Source of the DNA: a bacterium
GTDB lineage: Bacteria; Chloroflexota; Anaerolineae; Caldilineales; Caldilineaceae
Direction: 5' to 3'
DNA length: 64,000 nt
Assembly: GCA_016124945.1 (NCBI GenBank)
Contig: WGMT01000023.1
Location: forward strand, 35,867 to 99,866
The notes under the pieces were generated by a model. That model ran no database searches and had not been told where the DNA came from. It saw only the letters and a list, made by a program, of their open reading frames with translations. The position numbers and the translations under genes were made by a program. This document shows, piece by piece, positions 46,769-55,441 of the stretch (its first letter is position 1; every line of letters begins with the position of its first letter).

Positions 46769-49108
46769 TCACCGTTCGATAACATATTCTCCGCCCGCCA
46801 CCGCCGCGAGGACCATCTCCTCCATCCCCGCCACCCGCACGCGCAGGGAACCCTCCTTGCCCGCGCGCAACACCGCCCGTACCAGCTTGCCGTCGCGCCA
46901 TTCCATGTCCACGGTGACGTTGCCGCGGGCGCGCAGGCCGGTGACACGTCCACTAGGCCAGGCAGACGGCAGTGCGGGCAGCAGGTGGATGAAGCCGGCG
47001 TGGCTTTGCAACAGCATCTCGGCGATCCCTGCCGTCGCCCCGAAGTTACCGTCAATTTGGAAGGGTGGGTGGGCGTCGAAGAGATTCGCATAGACACCGC
47101 CGGCTTCGCTGACGTGCCGTGTATCCGAGGGGACGAGTTTGAGCATGGTGTGCAGCATCTGGTAGGCGTGGTCGCCGTCGCGGAAGCGCGCCCAGAAGTT
47201 GAGCTTCCACGCCATCGACCAGCCGGTGCTGGCGTCGCCGCGCAGTTCCAACGACCGCCGCGCCGCTGCGAAGAGATCGGGCGTCGCCTCCGCCGTGATC
47301 TGGCGACCCGGATGCAGGCCGAAAAGGTGCGACACATGTCGGTGGTGATCATCGGGATCGTCCCAATCAAGATACCACTCTTGAAGCTGGCCATGTTGAC
47401 CGATTTTTGGCGGGTACAGACGGGCGCGGGCGTCGGCCACTTCCGCCGTGAAGGTGTCGTCAATGCCCAAAACCTGCGCCGCTTGGAGCAAATTGGTGAA
47501 GAGATCCCACAGGATCGCCATGTCCATCGTCGAGGCCACACTCACCGTCGATGTGACGCCTTCGGGCGTGGTAAACGCGTTTTCCGGCGAGGTCGACGGC
47601 GCGGTGACCAGATGCCCCTGGCCGTCCTCAATCAGGAAATCGAGGGCGAAACGCGCCGCCTCGGCCATCACCGGGTAGGCGCGTTGACGCAAAAAGTCCA
47701 CGTCGCCGCCGAAGGCGAAGTGTTCCCACAGATGTTGGCAGAGCCACGCCCCACCCCACTGCCACATCGCCCAACGGGGATCGCCATCGCCGAAGTTGCC
47801 TACCGGCGCGGCATGTCGCCACAGGTCTGAATTGTGGTGCGCCACCCAGCCGCCACAGCCGTAATTGGTCTCCGCAATGGCGCGGCCACGCACCGGCAGT
47901 TCCTGCAAGAAATCGAGCAGCGGCGTATGGCACTCGGCCAGATTGGTCACCTCGGCGGGCCAGTAGTTCATTTCGGTGTTGATGTTGATCGTATAGTTGC
48001 TGCTCCACGGCGGGCGCATGAGATCGTTCCAGATCCCCTGCAAGTTGGCCGGTTGTGTGCCTGGCCGTGAACTGGCAATGAGCAGGTAGCGGCCGTATTG
48101 GAAGAGCAGTGTGATCAGGTTGGGGTCATTGGTTTCGCTGAATGTTGTGATCCGGTTAGGGAGCGGTGATTGGTGATTGGTGATTGGTGATTGGGGAGAG
48201 GAGATGTCGAGGGTGACGCGATGGAAGAGGGATTGGTGATCGACGATGTGTGTTTCGTGTAGCGAAGGGTGGGCTTTGACGGCGGCGGATGCGAGGTGGG
48301 CGGCGACGAGGGGGACGGGATCGACGCCTTCGTTGCCGGGGTGTTTGTCGAAGCCGTTGAAGCTGGTGGCGGCGGCGAGCAAGATTGTCACCGCGTCGGC
48401 GTCTTTAACGTGGACGACGCCGTGTTCTGTCCACGTGCGGCCGCCCTCGGCAATGACACGAATCTCGGCGCAGAAGCGTATCCCTTCTCCCGACTGGTAG
48501 TGGATGGCGTCGTCGCTGTGAACGTAATGGGGATCGGCGTGGATGGGCGCTTCCCCGCGCAGTTGCAGGCCGTCCGCGCCGACCTGGGTCACGTCGCAGG
48601 GCATCTGGCTCGACAGCGTCGCCGCACATTGGATGCGCCCTGGGACACTCGATGTGAGCCGCACCACGATTACTTGATCTGGGTAGCTGGCGAAAACTTC
48701 GCGCCCGAAGTTCACGCCCCCCACACGATAGGACGTAGCGGCGACGGCGGAATCGATGTCGAGGGATCGTTGATATTCTTCCACCTGCACGTGTGGAAAG
48801 CGCAACAGGAGATCGCCCAATGGCAAATAGGAGTGGGTGAACGGTCCTTGCAGGCGTTTACAAAGCTGCTCGGCGGCCAAATAGTCACCGGCCAGGAGCA
48901 GACGTTGCACCTCGGGCAGCGCAACCGCGGCGTCGGGATTGGTCCCGGCGCGGGGTGCGCCGGCCCAGAGCGTATCTTCGTTGAGCGCAATGCGTTCCTC
49001 GGCCACGCCGCCGAAGACCATCCCGCCCAGCCGTCCATTGCCGACGGGCAGGGCTTCGGTCCATGCTGTGGCGGGGGTGTTGTAGTTGAGGGTGAGATTG
49101 TGGGGCAT
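46769..49108 (-). CDS. Alpha-fucosidase-type glycoside hydrolase family 95
   Basis: The 779-residue protein matches GH95 over its full length: [20 protein letters not shown] near the start, [51 protein letters not shown] catalytic Asn region, [20 protein letters not shown] and [15 protein letters not shown]95 enzymes are inverting and typically remove alpha-1,2-L-fucose, some L-galactose. No signal peptide is present. Residues 303-318 ([15 protein letters not shown]) are encoded by four TGATTGG repeat units that are otherwise intergenic, just before the conserved GRYLLIASS region. Works with the GH29 gene downstream. Confidence 0.93.
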   Translation of the reverse strand: MPHNLTLNYNTPATAWTEALPVGNGRLGGMVFGGVAEERIALNEDTLWAGAPRAGTNPDAAVALPEVQRLLLAGDYLAAEQLCKRLQGPFTHSYLPLGDLLLRFPHVQVEEYQRSLDIDSAVAATSYRVGGVNFGREVFASYPDQVIVVRLTSSVPGRIQCAATLSSQMPCDVTQVGADGLQLRGEAPIHADPHYVHSDDAIHYQSGEGIRFCAEIRVIAEGGRTWTEHGVVHVKDADAVTILLAAATSFNGFDKHPGNEGVDPVPLVAAHLASAAVKAHPSLHETHIVDHQSLFHRVTLDISSPQSPITNHQSPLPNRITTFSETNDPNLITLLFQYGRYLLIASSRPGTQPANLQGIWNDLMRPPWSSNYTININTEMNYWPAEVTNLAECHTPLLDFLQELPVRGRAIAETNYGCGGWVAHHNSDLWRHAAPVGNFGDGDPRWAMWQWGGAWLCQHLWEHFAFGGDVDFLRQRAYPVMAEAARFALDFLIEDGQGHLVTAPSTSPENAFTTPEGVTSTVSVASTMDMAILWDLFTNLLQAAQVLGIDDTFTAEVADARARLYPPKIGQHGQLQEWYLDWDDPDDHHRHVSHLFGLHPGRQITAEATPDLFAAARRSLELRGDASTGWSMAWKLNFWARFRDGDHAYQMLHTMLKLVPSDTRHVSEAGGVYANLFDAHPPFQIDGNFGATAGIAEMLLQSHAGFIHLLPALPSAWPSGRVTGLRARGNVTVDMEWRDGKLVRAVLRAGKEGSLRVRVAGMEEMVLAAVAGGEYVIER
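48164..48200. repeat. In-frame TGATTGG repeat inside the GH95 gene
   Basis: Four tandem TGATTGG units followed by GGAGAGG match the intergenic arrays at 31500 and 44005. Here they lie inside the coding sequence, in frame, encoding residues about 303-318 on the minus strand. Confidence 0.85.
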
Positions 49109-49394
49109 GGGTGGACTCCTGGTGATAATGTCAACGGACGACGGACGACCGACGACCGATGACGGATCAGGGTTGAGTGTGTTGGTTGTTGATTGGGAAC
49201 GGGTTGGTGTTCAGTCTGATCGACCCCCCTCTAACTCCCCCCGCAAAAGCCGCCGCAGACGGCGGGAGCCGGGGGGAGGACTGTTGACGTACGCGCAGCA
49301 TTGGTCGCGTTGTGAGGGCGTCCGAATGTTCGACCACTTCGTCAACACGTCAACGGCTCCCTCCCCGCTTCACTCGGTCAACGAGACCGCAAAC
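49109..49394. other. Repeat-rich gap between GH95 and DUF4838 genes
   Basis: The gap holds GACGACGGACGACCGACGAC (49134-49163) and a palindrome of CCCCCTCTAACTCCCCCCG (49227) facing CGGGAGCCGGGGGGAGG (49262), plus a further GGGGGGAGGGCTGGGGAGGG that runs into the DUF4838 gene end. No gene is seen. Confidence 0.55.
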
Positions 49395-51467
49395 TCATCC
49401 ATCGGGGGGAGGGCTGGGGAGGGGTTCCTCCGTCTCTTTTCCCTTCTTGTACGCCCGATTCAGCGCCCACCACTCCTGCGCGGTTTGCGCCACCGTACCC
49501 GCGTCCACAATCAGGCGCTGCCAGGACGGCGTGAGTTGGTCCGCCAAAATGCGACGCAGGCGTGCCTGCCACATGAGCAGGTGGATCACTTTAACGTTCT
49601 CGCGGAAAGGTGGCTGCAAATGCCGATCTGCCCAGAACGTGACCTGCCGATAGGCGCGGCTGGCGGCGTCCCAGTGTTGTTGGGCATGGGACGCGGGTGG
49701 ATTGGACGAAACGGCGTCGTAGAGACGGATGCGATGGGCGGTGAAAGTGAGCCAGGCACGGGTCAACTCAAATTGGGTGGCTTCGGCAGACAGGGACGAC
49801 GATGGGGCTGTCTTTTGTGCGGCGTGTACGTGTGCGGCAGCTTCGTCCACCTGCGCCAGGATCGTGGACGTGTCGGCGGCGCGGCGGCGCAGCGTGTCGG
49901 GCTGGGCGTAGATGGGATCTTCCATGTCGTTCATGGGGGTGCGCACTATATCAAAGGGCGAATTGGGCTGCGGACGTGCGCCACGCTGATCCGGCGTCTG
50001 ATCGAGGACAAGCGCAAAGGCGCTTTCCAGCGCGTTGTAATAGCCAATCATTGAGGGAGCGGCTGCGCCGAAAGCAGCTTCGCAGTAGTCGGCCAGCAGC
50101 ACGTTGACATCGGCTTCGGCGTCCCAGGTGAGGCGACCGAAGAGCCAGTTGGTCCACTGCGCGGAGACCCAGGGATGATCGCCGGTCATCAGCGTTTGCA
50201 AGGTGTGCACGCCGATGTCGCGGTAGAAGCGCACATCCTGCGCGAGGACGTCGGTGAGCACGGGCAATACCGATTTGAAGAGGACGGCGTCGCTGTAATA
50301 CTCAAAGACGCGTACCGTCCCCGCCTCTTTCATGGCCTCGATCTGTGTCTTGAACGTGTCGGGATAGTAGGGCGTGTTCACCGGGCAGGACGGATCGTCG
50401 GTGGCTTTGCCGTAGTTACGGGTGCGTGGGGCCCAGAGCAGGCAGAGATTGGGCAGTGGCGTGGCGTGCCTGGCCGGTTCCTCGGTGTCGAGGTAGGAGA
50501 TGAACGAGAGTTCGGCGCGTGGATGGACTTCGGCCAGCACTTCAGCCACCATGTTTGTGGCCAGCATCAGTTGATCGGTGCTGTTCAGGTGTTTGCACAT
50601 GGGGCAGCGACACCAGCCACCGCCGGGGATGTCGTCGGCCCAGATGTGGTAGACGTCGATGCCGGGGTTTTCTTCAAAGTAGCGGCGGGCGTTCTCCTGC
50701 ACAACATATTTGGCCTCTGGGCTGGACGGGCAGAAGTTGAACTTGGGCGTGCGCTTGCCGTCCTCTTCGCGGAAGGCCAGCGGCATCTGCTTGAAGAGGG
50801 AGCGGGGCAGCAGCGCGGGCAGCCCGTGTCCCCCCAATTCGAGGATCATCCCACGTTCGCGGATGCGTTTCATCGCCTGGAAACGATAACGCTGCCATGC
50901 CCATTCGGGCACTGCACCGATGCCCACGTCCTCGTGGGTGGTGTGTATGAAGATTGTGTTGTAGCGGTTGCGCGCCGCCCAGATGATCCAATCTTCGGCG
51001 TCGATGATGAAGGCGTAGTGGCCAAGGATGAGGCAGCGCCCGCGTAGAGAGGGAGATTGGAAGATTGGGCGATTGGGTAACTGGGCAGAGTGTGTCTGTG
51101 GGATGCGGGTCCATTGGGGGCCGGGGGCAAGCCAGCGGCAGCCCAGCGCTTCGAGGACGTGGTAGACGGCGAAAAGCAGCCCGCGCGGGCTGTGACCGGT
51201 GATCTCGATGCGGTTGGGTTGGGCGTGCCAAGTGAAGCCGTCTTCGTCGTTATCGCCACTGTTGCCGTCCCCGTTGCCGTCAACACGCAGCACGATCAGC
51301 CGATCCGCTTTGCCATCTACCGTCTGTGTCAACGGCAGCCCTGAAATCTTCAACCAGTGGTCTTGGAGTTCGGTCAGCGCCAGTTGTGCCGTAGGCGCGT
51401 CATTGTGCCGCATCACCTGCCAGGGAAGGGACAGATCGAGGGTTATGGATTCAGTTTGAGGTGTCAT
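49395..51467 (-). CDS. DUF4838 carbohydrate-active protein (putative glycoside hydrolase)
   Basis: The 690-residue protein has an N-terminal GH20/GH67-type accessory domain (about 1-120, ITGHSPRGLLFAVYHVLEAL) followed by a DUF4838 barrel (about 145-480, with NTIFIHTTHED, VYHIWADDIPGGGWCRCPMC and AELSFISYLDTEEPA). A helical C-terminal region ends the protein. DUF4838 is related to alpha-glucuronidase-like barrels and is frequent in glycan-utilisation loci; its reaction is not established. Residues about 126-140 are encoded by GATTGGAAGATTGGGCGATT repeat sequence. An acidic insert near residues 63-76 is also low-complexity. Confidence 0.8.
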   Translation of the reverse strand: MTPQTESITLDLSLPWQVMRHNDAPTAQLALTELQDHWLKISGLPLTQTVDGKADRLIVLRVDGNGDGNSGDNDEDGFTWHAQPNRIEITGHSPRGLLFAVYHVLEALGCRWLAPGPQWTRIPQTHSAQLPNRPIFQSPSLRGRCLILGHYAFIIDAEDWIIWAARNRYNTIFIHTTHEDVGIGAVPEWAWQRYRFQAMKRIRERGMILELGGHGLPALLPRSLFKQMPLAFREEDGKRTPKFNFCPSSPEAKYVVQENARRYFEENPGIDVYHIWADDIPGGGWCRCPMCKHLNSTDQLMLATNMVAEVLAEVHPRAELSFISYLDTEEPARHATPLPNLCLLWAPRTRNYGKATDDPSCPVNTPYYPDTFKTQIEAMKEAGTVRVFEYYSDAVLFKSVLPVLTDVLAQDVRFYRDIGVHTLQTLMTGDHPWVSAQWTNWLFGRLTWDAEADVNVLLADYCEAAFGAAAPSMIGYYNALESAFALVLDQTPDQRGARPQPNSPFDIVRTPMNDMEDPIYAQPDTLRRRAADTSTILAQVDEAAAHVHAAQKTAPSSSLSAEATQFELTRAWLTFTAHRIRLYDAVSSNPPASHAQQHWDAASRAYRQVTFWADRHLQPPFRENVKVIHLLMWQARLRRILADQLTPSWQRLIVDAGTVAQTAQEWWALNRAYKKGKETEEPLPSPPPDG

Positions 51468-51502
51468 AGGGTAAGGTTTTCTAGTGGAAGATGATTCGGA
51501 TA

Positions 51503-51600
51503 GTGGGACAGTGGGACAGTGGGACAGTGGGATGATGAATGTTGTCGCGTCTCCATTATCTCATCATCCCACCATCTCGTCATCTCATCATCCCGTCATC
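51503..51600. repeat. TGGGACAG and GATGATGGG palindromic array
   Basis: Four TGGGACAG units (51503-51530) and GGGATGATGAATG face TCTCATCATCCCACCATCTC (51559-51600). The right part runs 21 nt into the MFS gene and encodes its last residues and stop. Confidence 0.75.
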
Positions 51601-52869
51601 GGCCTGTCGCGGATCCTTCACCCAAAACGTCAACATCAGCCCGCCAATCGTACTGGCGGCAATCGCTGTTACAAAGAGGACGGGGAAGCCGGTCACTTCG
51701 GCCAGCCAGCCGCCGAAAATGGGCGATACGGTGACGACGGGGGCAAGGAGCGTGTTGGTGAGGCCGATGTAGGTAGGGCGATCCTCGGGTGAACAGAATT
51801 CAAGAATGATGTTAAGCGCAGAGACCATCTCTGCCGAGGTATAGCAACCAAGCAAAAAGAGGACGACGCCGATCCAGATCACCGACTGTGCCTGCCACGC
51901 CAGCAACGACGCCGCCGCCATCAGAAATGCTCCAGTCATGAGGACGAGTTTGTGGCCGAACCGATCACCCAGGCTGCCCCACACCAGGTTCATCACTGCC
52001 TGCGTGCCGATGATCACACTGGTCAATGCGCCAATGGTGGCACCGTCAAAGGTGAAGCGTTCGGCGCCGTAGACCATGTAAAAGCCTGCGGCCATCGCCC
52101 CCAATTGAATCGTACTACGGCTGATGAGATAGCGGGTGTAGTTGGGGTTGCGGCGCAAAATGTTGGGCAGTTGGCGTAAATATTGCCGCGTACTGATCTT
52201 CGGTTTGACATGTTCACTGGGCGGCTCCCGGTTGAGCGTCAGCGCCACCCATGAAAGGATAATCCAGAACGAAGCCACCAGGAAAAGAATGGCGTAGTTG
52301 TTCGGGTAAGGAAAGGTTACCAGGATAAGCCCAACAAAATAGGCCCCAATTATGCCCAAGCCCGCCCCCAAACTCCGGCCTGTCCCCGACCAGATGCCGC
52401 GGCGCTTAACGGGGATGACCTTGGCGATCATGTCGTACCAGGCCGGTGTGGCAATGCCGGCCCCTGTCGATACCGTCAACAGCCCACCCAGTAGGACAAC
52501 GACTGCCCAGGTCGGCCTGTCAACGGCCCAGAGCCAGATGGCCAGCGCCATGAGCGGATAGGGTAGCCGCTCACCAATACCACTGACCACGACGACGAAA
52601 GGCTTTTTGTAGCGCAATCCTTCGGTAAAGTTGGCCATGAGCAATTGGGGCAGGTAGTACCCCATCGCCCACAGCGCAGGGATCAAGCCGATCACGATTT
52701 TCGAGTCGGTAAGTGTGCTCATGAGCGCTGGAATCACCGTATCCCGTGAGATCATGCTGAATCCCAACGTGATGAAGGTGATGTCGAGCAAGTTGACGGT
52801 GAAATTCCAACGCCCGTTTGTCGTTTGTGAATGGGCGTCGGATTGGCTGGTGAGGGTGGGTGTGGTCAT
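51580..52869 (-). CDS. Major facilitator superfamily transporter
   Basis: The 429-residue protein has about twelve membrane spans and begins with a 25-residue soluble tail. Diagnostic segments are LLDITFITLGFSMISRDTVI, GLIPALWAMGYYLPQLL and SLGDRFGHKLVLMTGAFL (the loop-8/9 form of the MFS D-R-x-G motif). It probably imports a sugar or oligosaccharide for the locus; the substrate is not shown by sequence. The C-terminal residues DDGMMR and the stop come from a GATGACGGGATGATGAG repeat rather than from conserved sequence. Confidence 0.85.
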   Translation of the reverse strand: MTTPTLTSQSDAHSQTTNGRWNFTVNLLDITFITLGFSMISRDTVIPALMSTLTDSKIVIGLIPALWAMGYYLPQLLMANFTEGLRYKKPFVVVVSGIGERLPYPLMALAIWLWAVDRPTWAVVVLLGGLLTVSTGAGIATPAWYDMIAKVIPVKRRGIWSGTGRSLGAGLGIIGAYFVGLILVTFPYPNNYAILFLVASFWIILSWVALTLNREPPSEHVKPKISTRQYLRQLPNILRRNPNYTRYLISRSTIQLGAMAAGFYMVYGAERFTFDGATIGALTSVIIGTQAVMNLVWGSLGDRFGHKLVLMTGAFLMAAASLLAWQAQSVIWIGVVLFLLGCYTSAEMVSALNIILEFCSPEDRPTYIGLTNTLLAPVVTVSPIFGGWLAEVTGFPVLFVTAIAASTIGGLMLTFWVKDPRQADDGMMR

Positions 52870-52892
52870 GTGGGGATTGTTGGGTGGTGGCG

Positions 52893-52946
52893 GGGAGGGA
52901 TGATGGGATGATGGGATGTTGGGGCCATCATCCCATTATCTCATCC
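52893..52946. repeat. GATGGGATGATGGG palindrome between MFS and GntR genes
   Basis: GGAGGGATGATGGGATGATG (from 52893) faces CATCATCCCATTATCTCATC (52926-52946). The right arm overlaps the end of the GntR-family gene and supplies its C-terminal residues EIMG and stop. Confidence 0.75.
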
Positions 52947-53665
52947 TCTTCGTGTCCATTCGAGATGATCCGGAGCTTCGTCTCCACGTTCCCCAGGTGC
53001 TCGAGCATAGCCTGCCGCGCGCCGACGACGTCGCGGCGGATGAGGGCATCGACGATGCGGCGGTGGTCTGCTGTGCTGCGTTGCGCCACACCAGGGATCA
53101 TGGCGGTGCGGCGACGGCTGGCAAGGCCAAGCTGCTGGATCGATTCCATAAACCGCGCCAGGATCGGGTTGCGTGCGATCTGGGCGATGAGCATGTGAAG
53201 TTCAAGATCGGCCTGGAGAAAGGACTCGATGTCGTCGGCGGAATGTGTGGCGCGCGACAGGTTGTCTTCGAGTAGGCGGATGTCCTCGTCGGTGACGCGC
53301 TGAGCCGCCAGTTCGATCAGGCCCACTTCGACAATCATGCGGGCGTCGAAAAGTTCGAGGATCGTCGAATCGTCTAGCGCGAAGACAAAATTGAGGTGCT
53401 GTACCAATTGCGCCGGATCGAGATCGGTGACGAAGGCGCCGGCGCCTTGCCGGATCTCAATGATGTTCATCATCGAGAGGCCGCGCAGCGCCTCGCGCAA
53501 CGCCGGTCGGCTCACATTCATCATGGCGGCAAGTTCGCGCTCAGGCGGCAACTTGTCGCCGGGATTCAGGCGTCGTTCCTGTACCATCTGCAGAATGCGC
53601 TCGGCAATCTGATCGGAAAGCACAGATTTTTCTACTTTACCAAAGGTGGAATCGGTCAATGTCAT
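52928..53665 (-). CDS. GntR-family transcriptional regulator, FadR subfamily (FCD domain)
   Basis: The 245-residue protein has a winged helix (residues about 12-75, SDQIAERILQMVQERRLNPG, then ERELAAMMNVSRPALREALR) and an all-helical FCD effector domain (about 95-225) with the metal-binding His in LELHMLIAQIARN and HRRIVDAL. FCD regulators usually sense sugar acids such as uronates, gluconate or fuconate-type compounds. It heads the leftward fucose-type gene series, and a TGGTCAGACCA palindrome with promoter precedes it. The tail HEEDEIMG is partly repeat-encoded. Confidence 0.92.
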   Translation of the reverse strand: MTLTDSTFGKVEKSVLSDQIAERILQMVQERRLNPGDKLPPERELAAMMNVSRPALREALRGLSMMNIIEIRQGAGAFVTDLDPAQLVQHLNFVFALDDSTILELFDARMIVEVGLIELAAQRVTDEDIRLLEDNLSRATHSADDIESFLQADLELHMLIAQIARNPILARFMESIQQLGLASRRRTAMIPGVAQRSTADHRRIVDALIRRDVVGARQAMLEHLGNVETKLRIISNGHEEDEIMG

Positions 53666-53713
53666 AATACAAAAGCAACCTTTATCGGCAAACCGCGCTG
53701 CGGCATGGGTAAC

Positions 53714-53763
53714 TGGTCAGACCACTGAACGTCTCATCATAGCAGAACGCGGCTGTCTGTCAA
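53714..53763 (-). promoter_or_regulatory. GntR-gene promoter with a FadR/GntR-type operator
   Basis: On the minus strand TTGACA (53758-53763) and TATGAT (53736-53741) are spaced by 16 bp. The palindrome TGGTCTGACCA (53714-53724) lies at about +6 to +16 of the predicted transcript. TGGTC-N-GACCA is the usual target of FCD-type regulators such as FadR, so the gene probably controls itself and the operon behind it. Confidence 0.75.
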
Positions 53764-53855
53764 ATGTGCGTGAAGGCCAATTTTTTGCGGTTATTGTTGC
53801 GTGGCTGGGGATTGGGGACTGGGAATTGGGAATTGGGAATTGGGAATTGGGTGGA

Positions 53856-55331
53856 TCACTCTTTGGTGGTTTTTTCCTGGCGCAGGTGATCGTAGTCTTC
53901 GCGGAGGACGCGTAGTTCGTCTCCTGAGACTGGATGATCGCCGTAGTGGACGCGCATGTAGGCGTTGGTGATCCGTTCCAGCGCGGTGTTGTTTCCGGGG
54001 AAGGCGAGGATCAACGCGGGTAGATACTCGTCTGGGGGTTGGGCAGCGCGGCGGGGGTGTCCTTTTTGGCGGGCGAGGCGTACGAGGTTGGCGTAGATGT
54101 TTTCCACGGTGATGGCGTCGAGCAACTGTGCACCCAGGCCATATTGACGCACGAGATCAGCCCAGCGCCGCAGTCGATCCAGTCCGCGGCGCAGGGCGTT
54201 GGCATTGAGATCGGCGGATGCTGTGTCGGTGAGTTCGCTTTCATCGTTGGCCACATGGCGTTGCCGCCGTACAAAGAAGATGTAGAGCAGCAGCAGCCCA
54301 AGCACAATGGCTGCGGTCACAACCGTCGCCCGTAGCACTGCCAACAGGAGAGCGGCATAGGGCCAGGGATCGCCCTCCTGCAACGCTTCTGTCTGTTGTT
54401 CTACCGGGAACTGTCCGGCAATGCCTTCGAGTGCGGCAGCCAGGTCGATCCCGGCCAGCAGGGGAGCGATCAGCGCAAAGAGCCAGCTAACGACGATCTC
54501 CAGCACGTAAACCAGCCCGATGAACACATATTGCCCCAAGAAACGGAAGACGCTCCACAGCGGATCAAGTAGCGCCAATGTCGCCCGCATGTCGGCGGGT
54601 GAGTAGCCCACCCCGATCCACACGCTCAGCCCCACAATCACAAAGACAACCAGTTGTAGTTGCATCAACCGCCCGAACGAGAGCGCGCTGCCGGCGCTGC
54701 CCGACGCGCCGACGGCTTTTTCGTCACTGCGTGCCAGCGCCACCGCCGTCAATCCCAGCGCCAGGTAGAGCGCCAACAGCCAGATCGCGGTGTCGATCAG
54801 GTCGCGGTTGCGGAACGCCAGCCAGCCCGCGCCGCCGATGAGCAGCAACAGCCCCAGCCGAAAAGAGAGACCGATCCCAAAGAAAGCAACGTCACGGTCG
54901 GTGAGTACCGACGCCCGCCACCACAAATAGAACGCCAGGATCAACCCAAAGGTGCCTGGGTGCAACCCCCGCTGAAAATTGACGGTGGCAACTGCTGTCT
55001 CCACGAGCCAACCGAAATCGAAGACGCCCGTCGCGCCGGAAAGCCCCCGCGCCAGGACCACTCCTGTCACCAGCACAAGCGCCAGTAGCGTCAGCCGGTA
55101 GGATCGGTCCGACAGGCGACTGCGTGTGAGCAGATCCACGGCCAGGATCAACGCCAGCAGGCCCACCCACATCCCCAAAACAAGACGAAACGGCTCAATT
55201 GCAGGCGGCGCGCCATCCAGCCAGAGCAGCCGCAAACGAAAGAGCAACAACAACCCCACGGCGGAGACAACAGCGTCCATACCGGCGAGGGCAATGAAGA
55301 TGGTGCGGAGACGGCGGTTGGTGGTGAGCAT
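53856..55331 (-). CDS. Multi-pass membrane protein with C-terminal DUF4129 domain
   Basis: The 491-residue protein has about eight membrane spans in its first 250 residues and another near 340-360, then a cytoplasmic DUF4129 domain (about 385-485, with HPRRAAQPPDEYLPAL and TNAYMRVHYGDHPVS). DUF4129 follows transglutaminase-like membrane proteins in many bacteria; here the transglutaminase core is absent. It is the third gene of a MoxR-DUF58-DUF4129 series. Such systems are thought to assist assembly or activation of envelope proteins, but the client is unknown. Confidence 0.82.
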   Translation of the reverse strand: MLTTNRRLRTIFIALAGMDAVVSAVGLLLLFRLRLLWLDGAPPAIEPFRLVLGMWVGLLALILAVDLLTRSRLSDRSYRLTLLALVLVTGVVLARGLSGATGVFDFGWLVETAVATVNFQRGLHPGTFGLILAFYLWWRASVLTDRDVAFFGIGLSFRLGLLLLIGGAGWLAFRNRDLIDTAIWLLALYLALGLTAVALARSDEKAVGASGSAGSALSFGRLMQLQLVVFVIVGLSVWIGVGYSPADMRATLALLDPLWSVFRFLGQYVFIGLVYVLEIVVSWLFALIAPLLAGIDLAAALEGIAGQFPVEQQTEALQEGDPWPYAALLLAVLRATVVTAAIVLGLLLLYIFFVRRQRHVANDESELTDTASADLNANALRRGLDRLRRWADLVRQYGLGAQLLDAITVENIYANLVRLARQKGHPRRAAQPPDEYLPALILAFPGNNTALERITNAYMRVHYGDHPVSGDELRVLREDYDHLRQEKTTKE

Positions 55332-55335
55332 TGGG

Positions 55336-55441
55336 GCTTAGTGCGTAGTTCGTAGTGCGTAGGGTCGCGTGCAGACAATTTGTCGCTTAATTGGCATCTG
55401 ATACTTGACCAGACCCTACGCACTACGAACTACGCACTACG
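55336..55441. repeat. TGCGTAGT-unit palindrome
   Basis: CTTAGTGCGTAGTTCGTAGT (from 55336) and ACTACGAACTACGCACTACG (to 55441) are complementary and occupy the whole gap between the DUF4129 start and the DUF58 stop. The stop codon of DUF58 (TAG) is part of the right arm. Confidence 0.85.
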
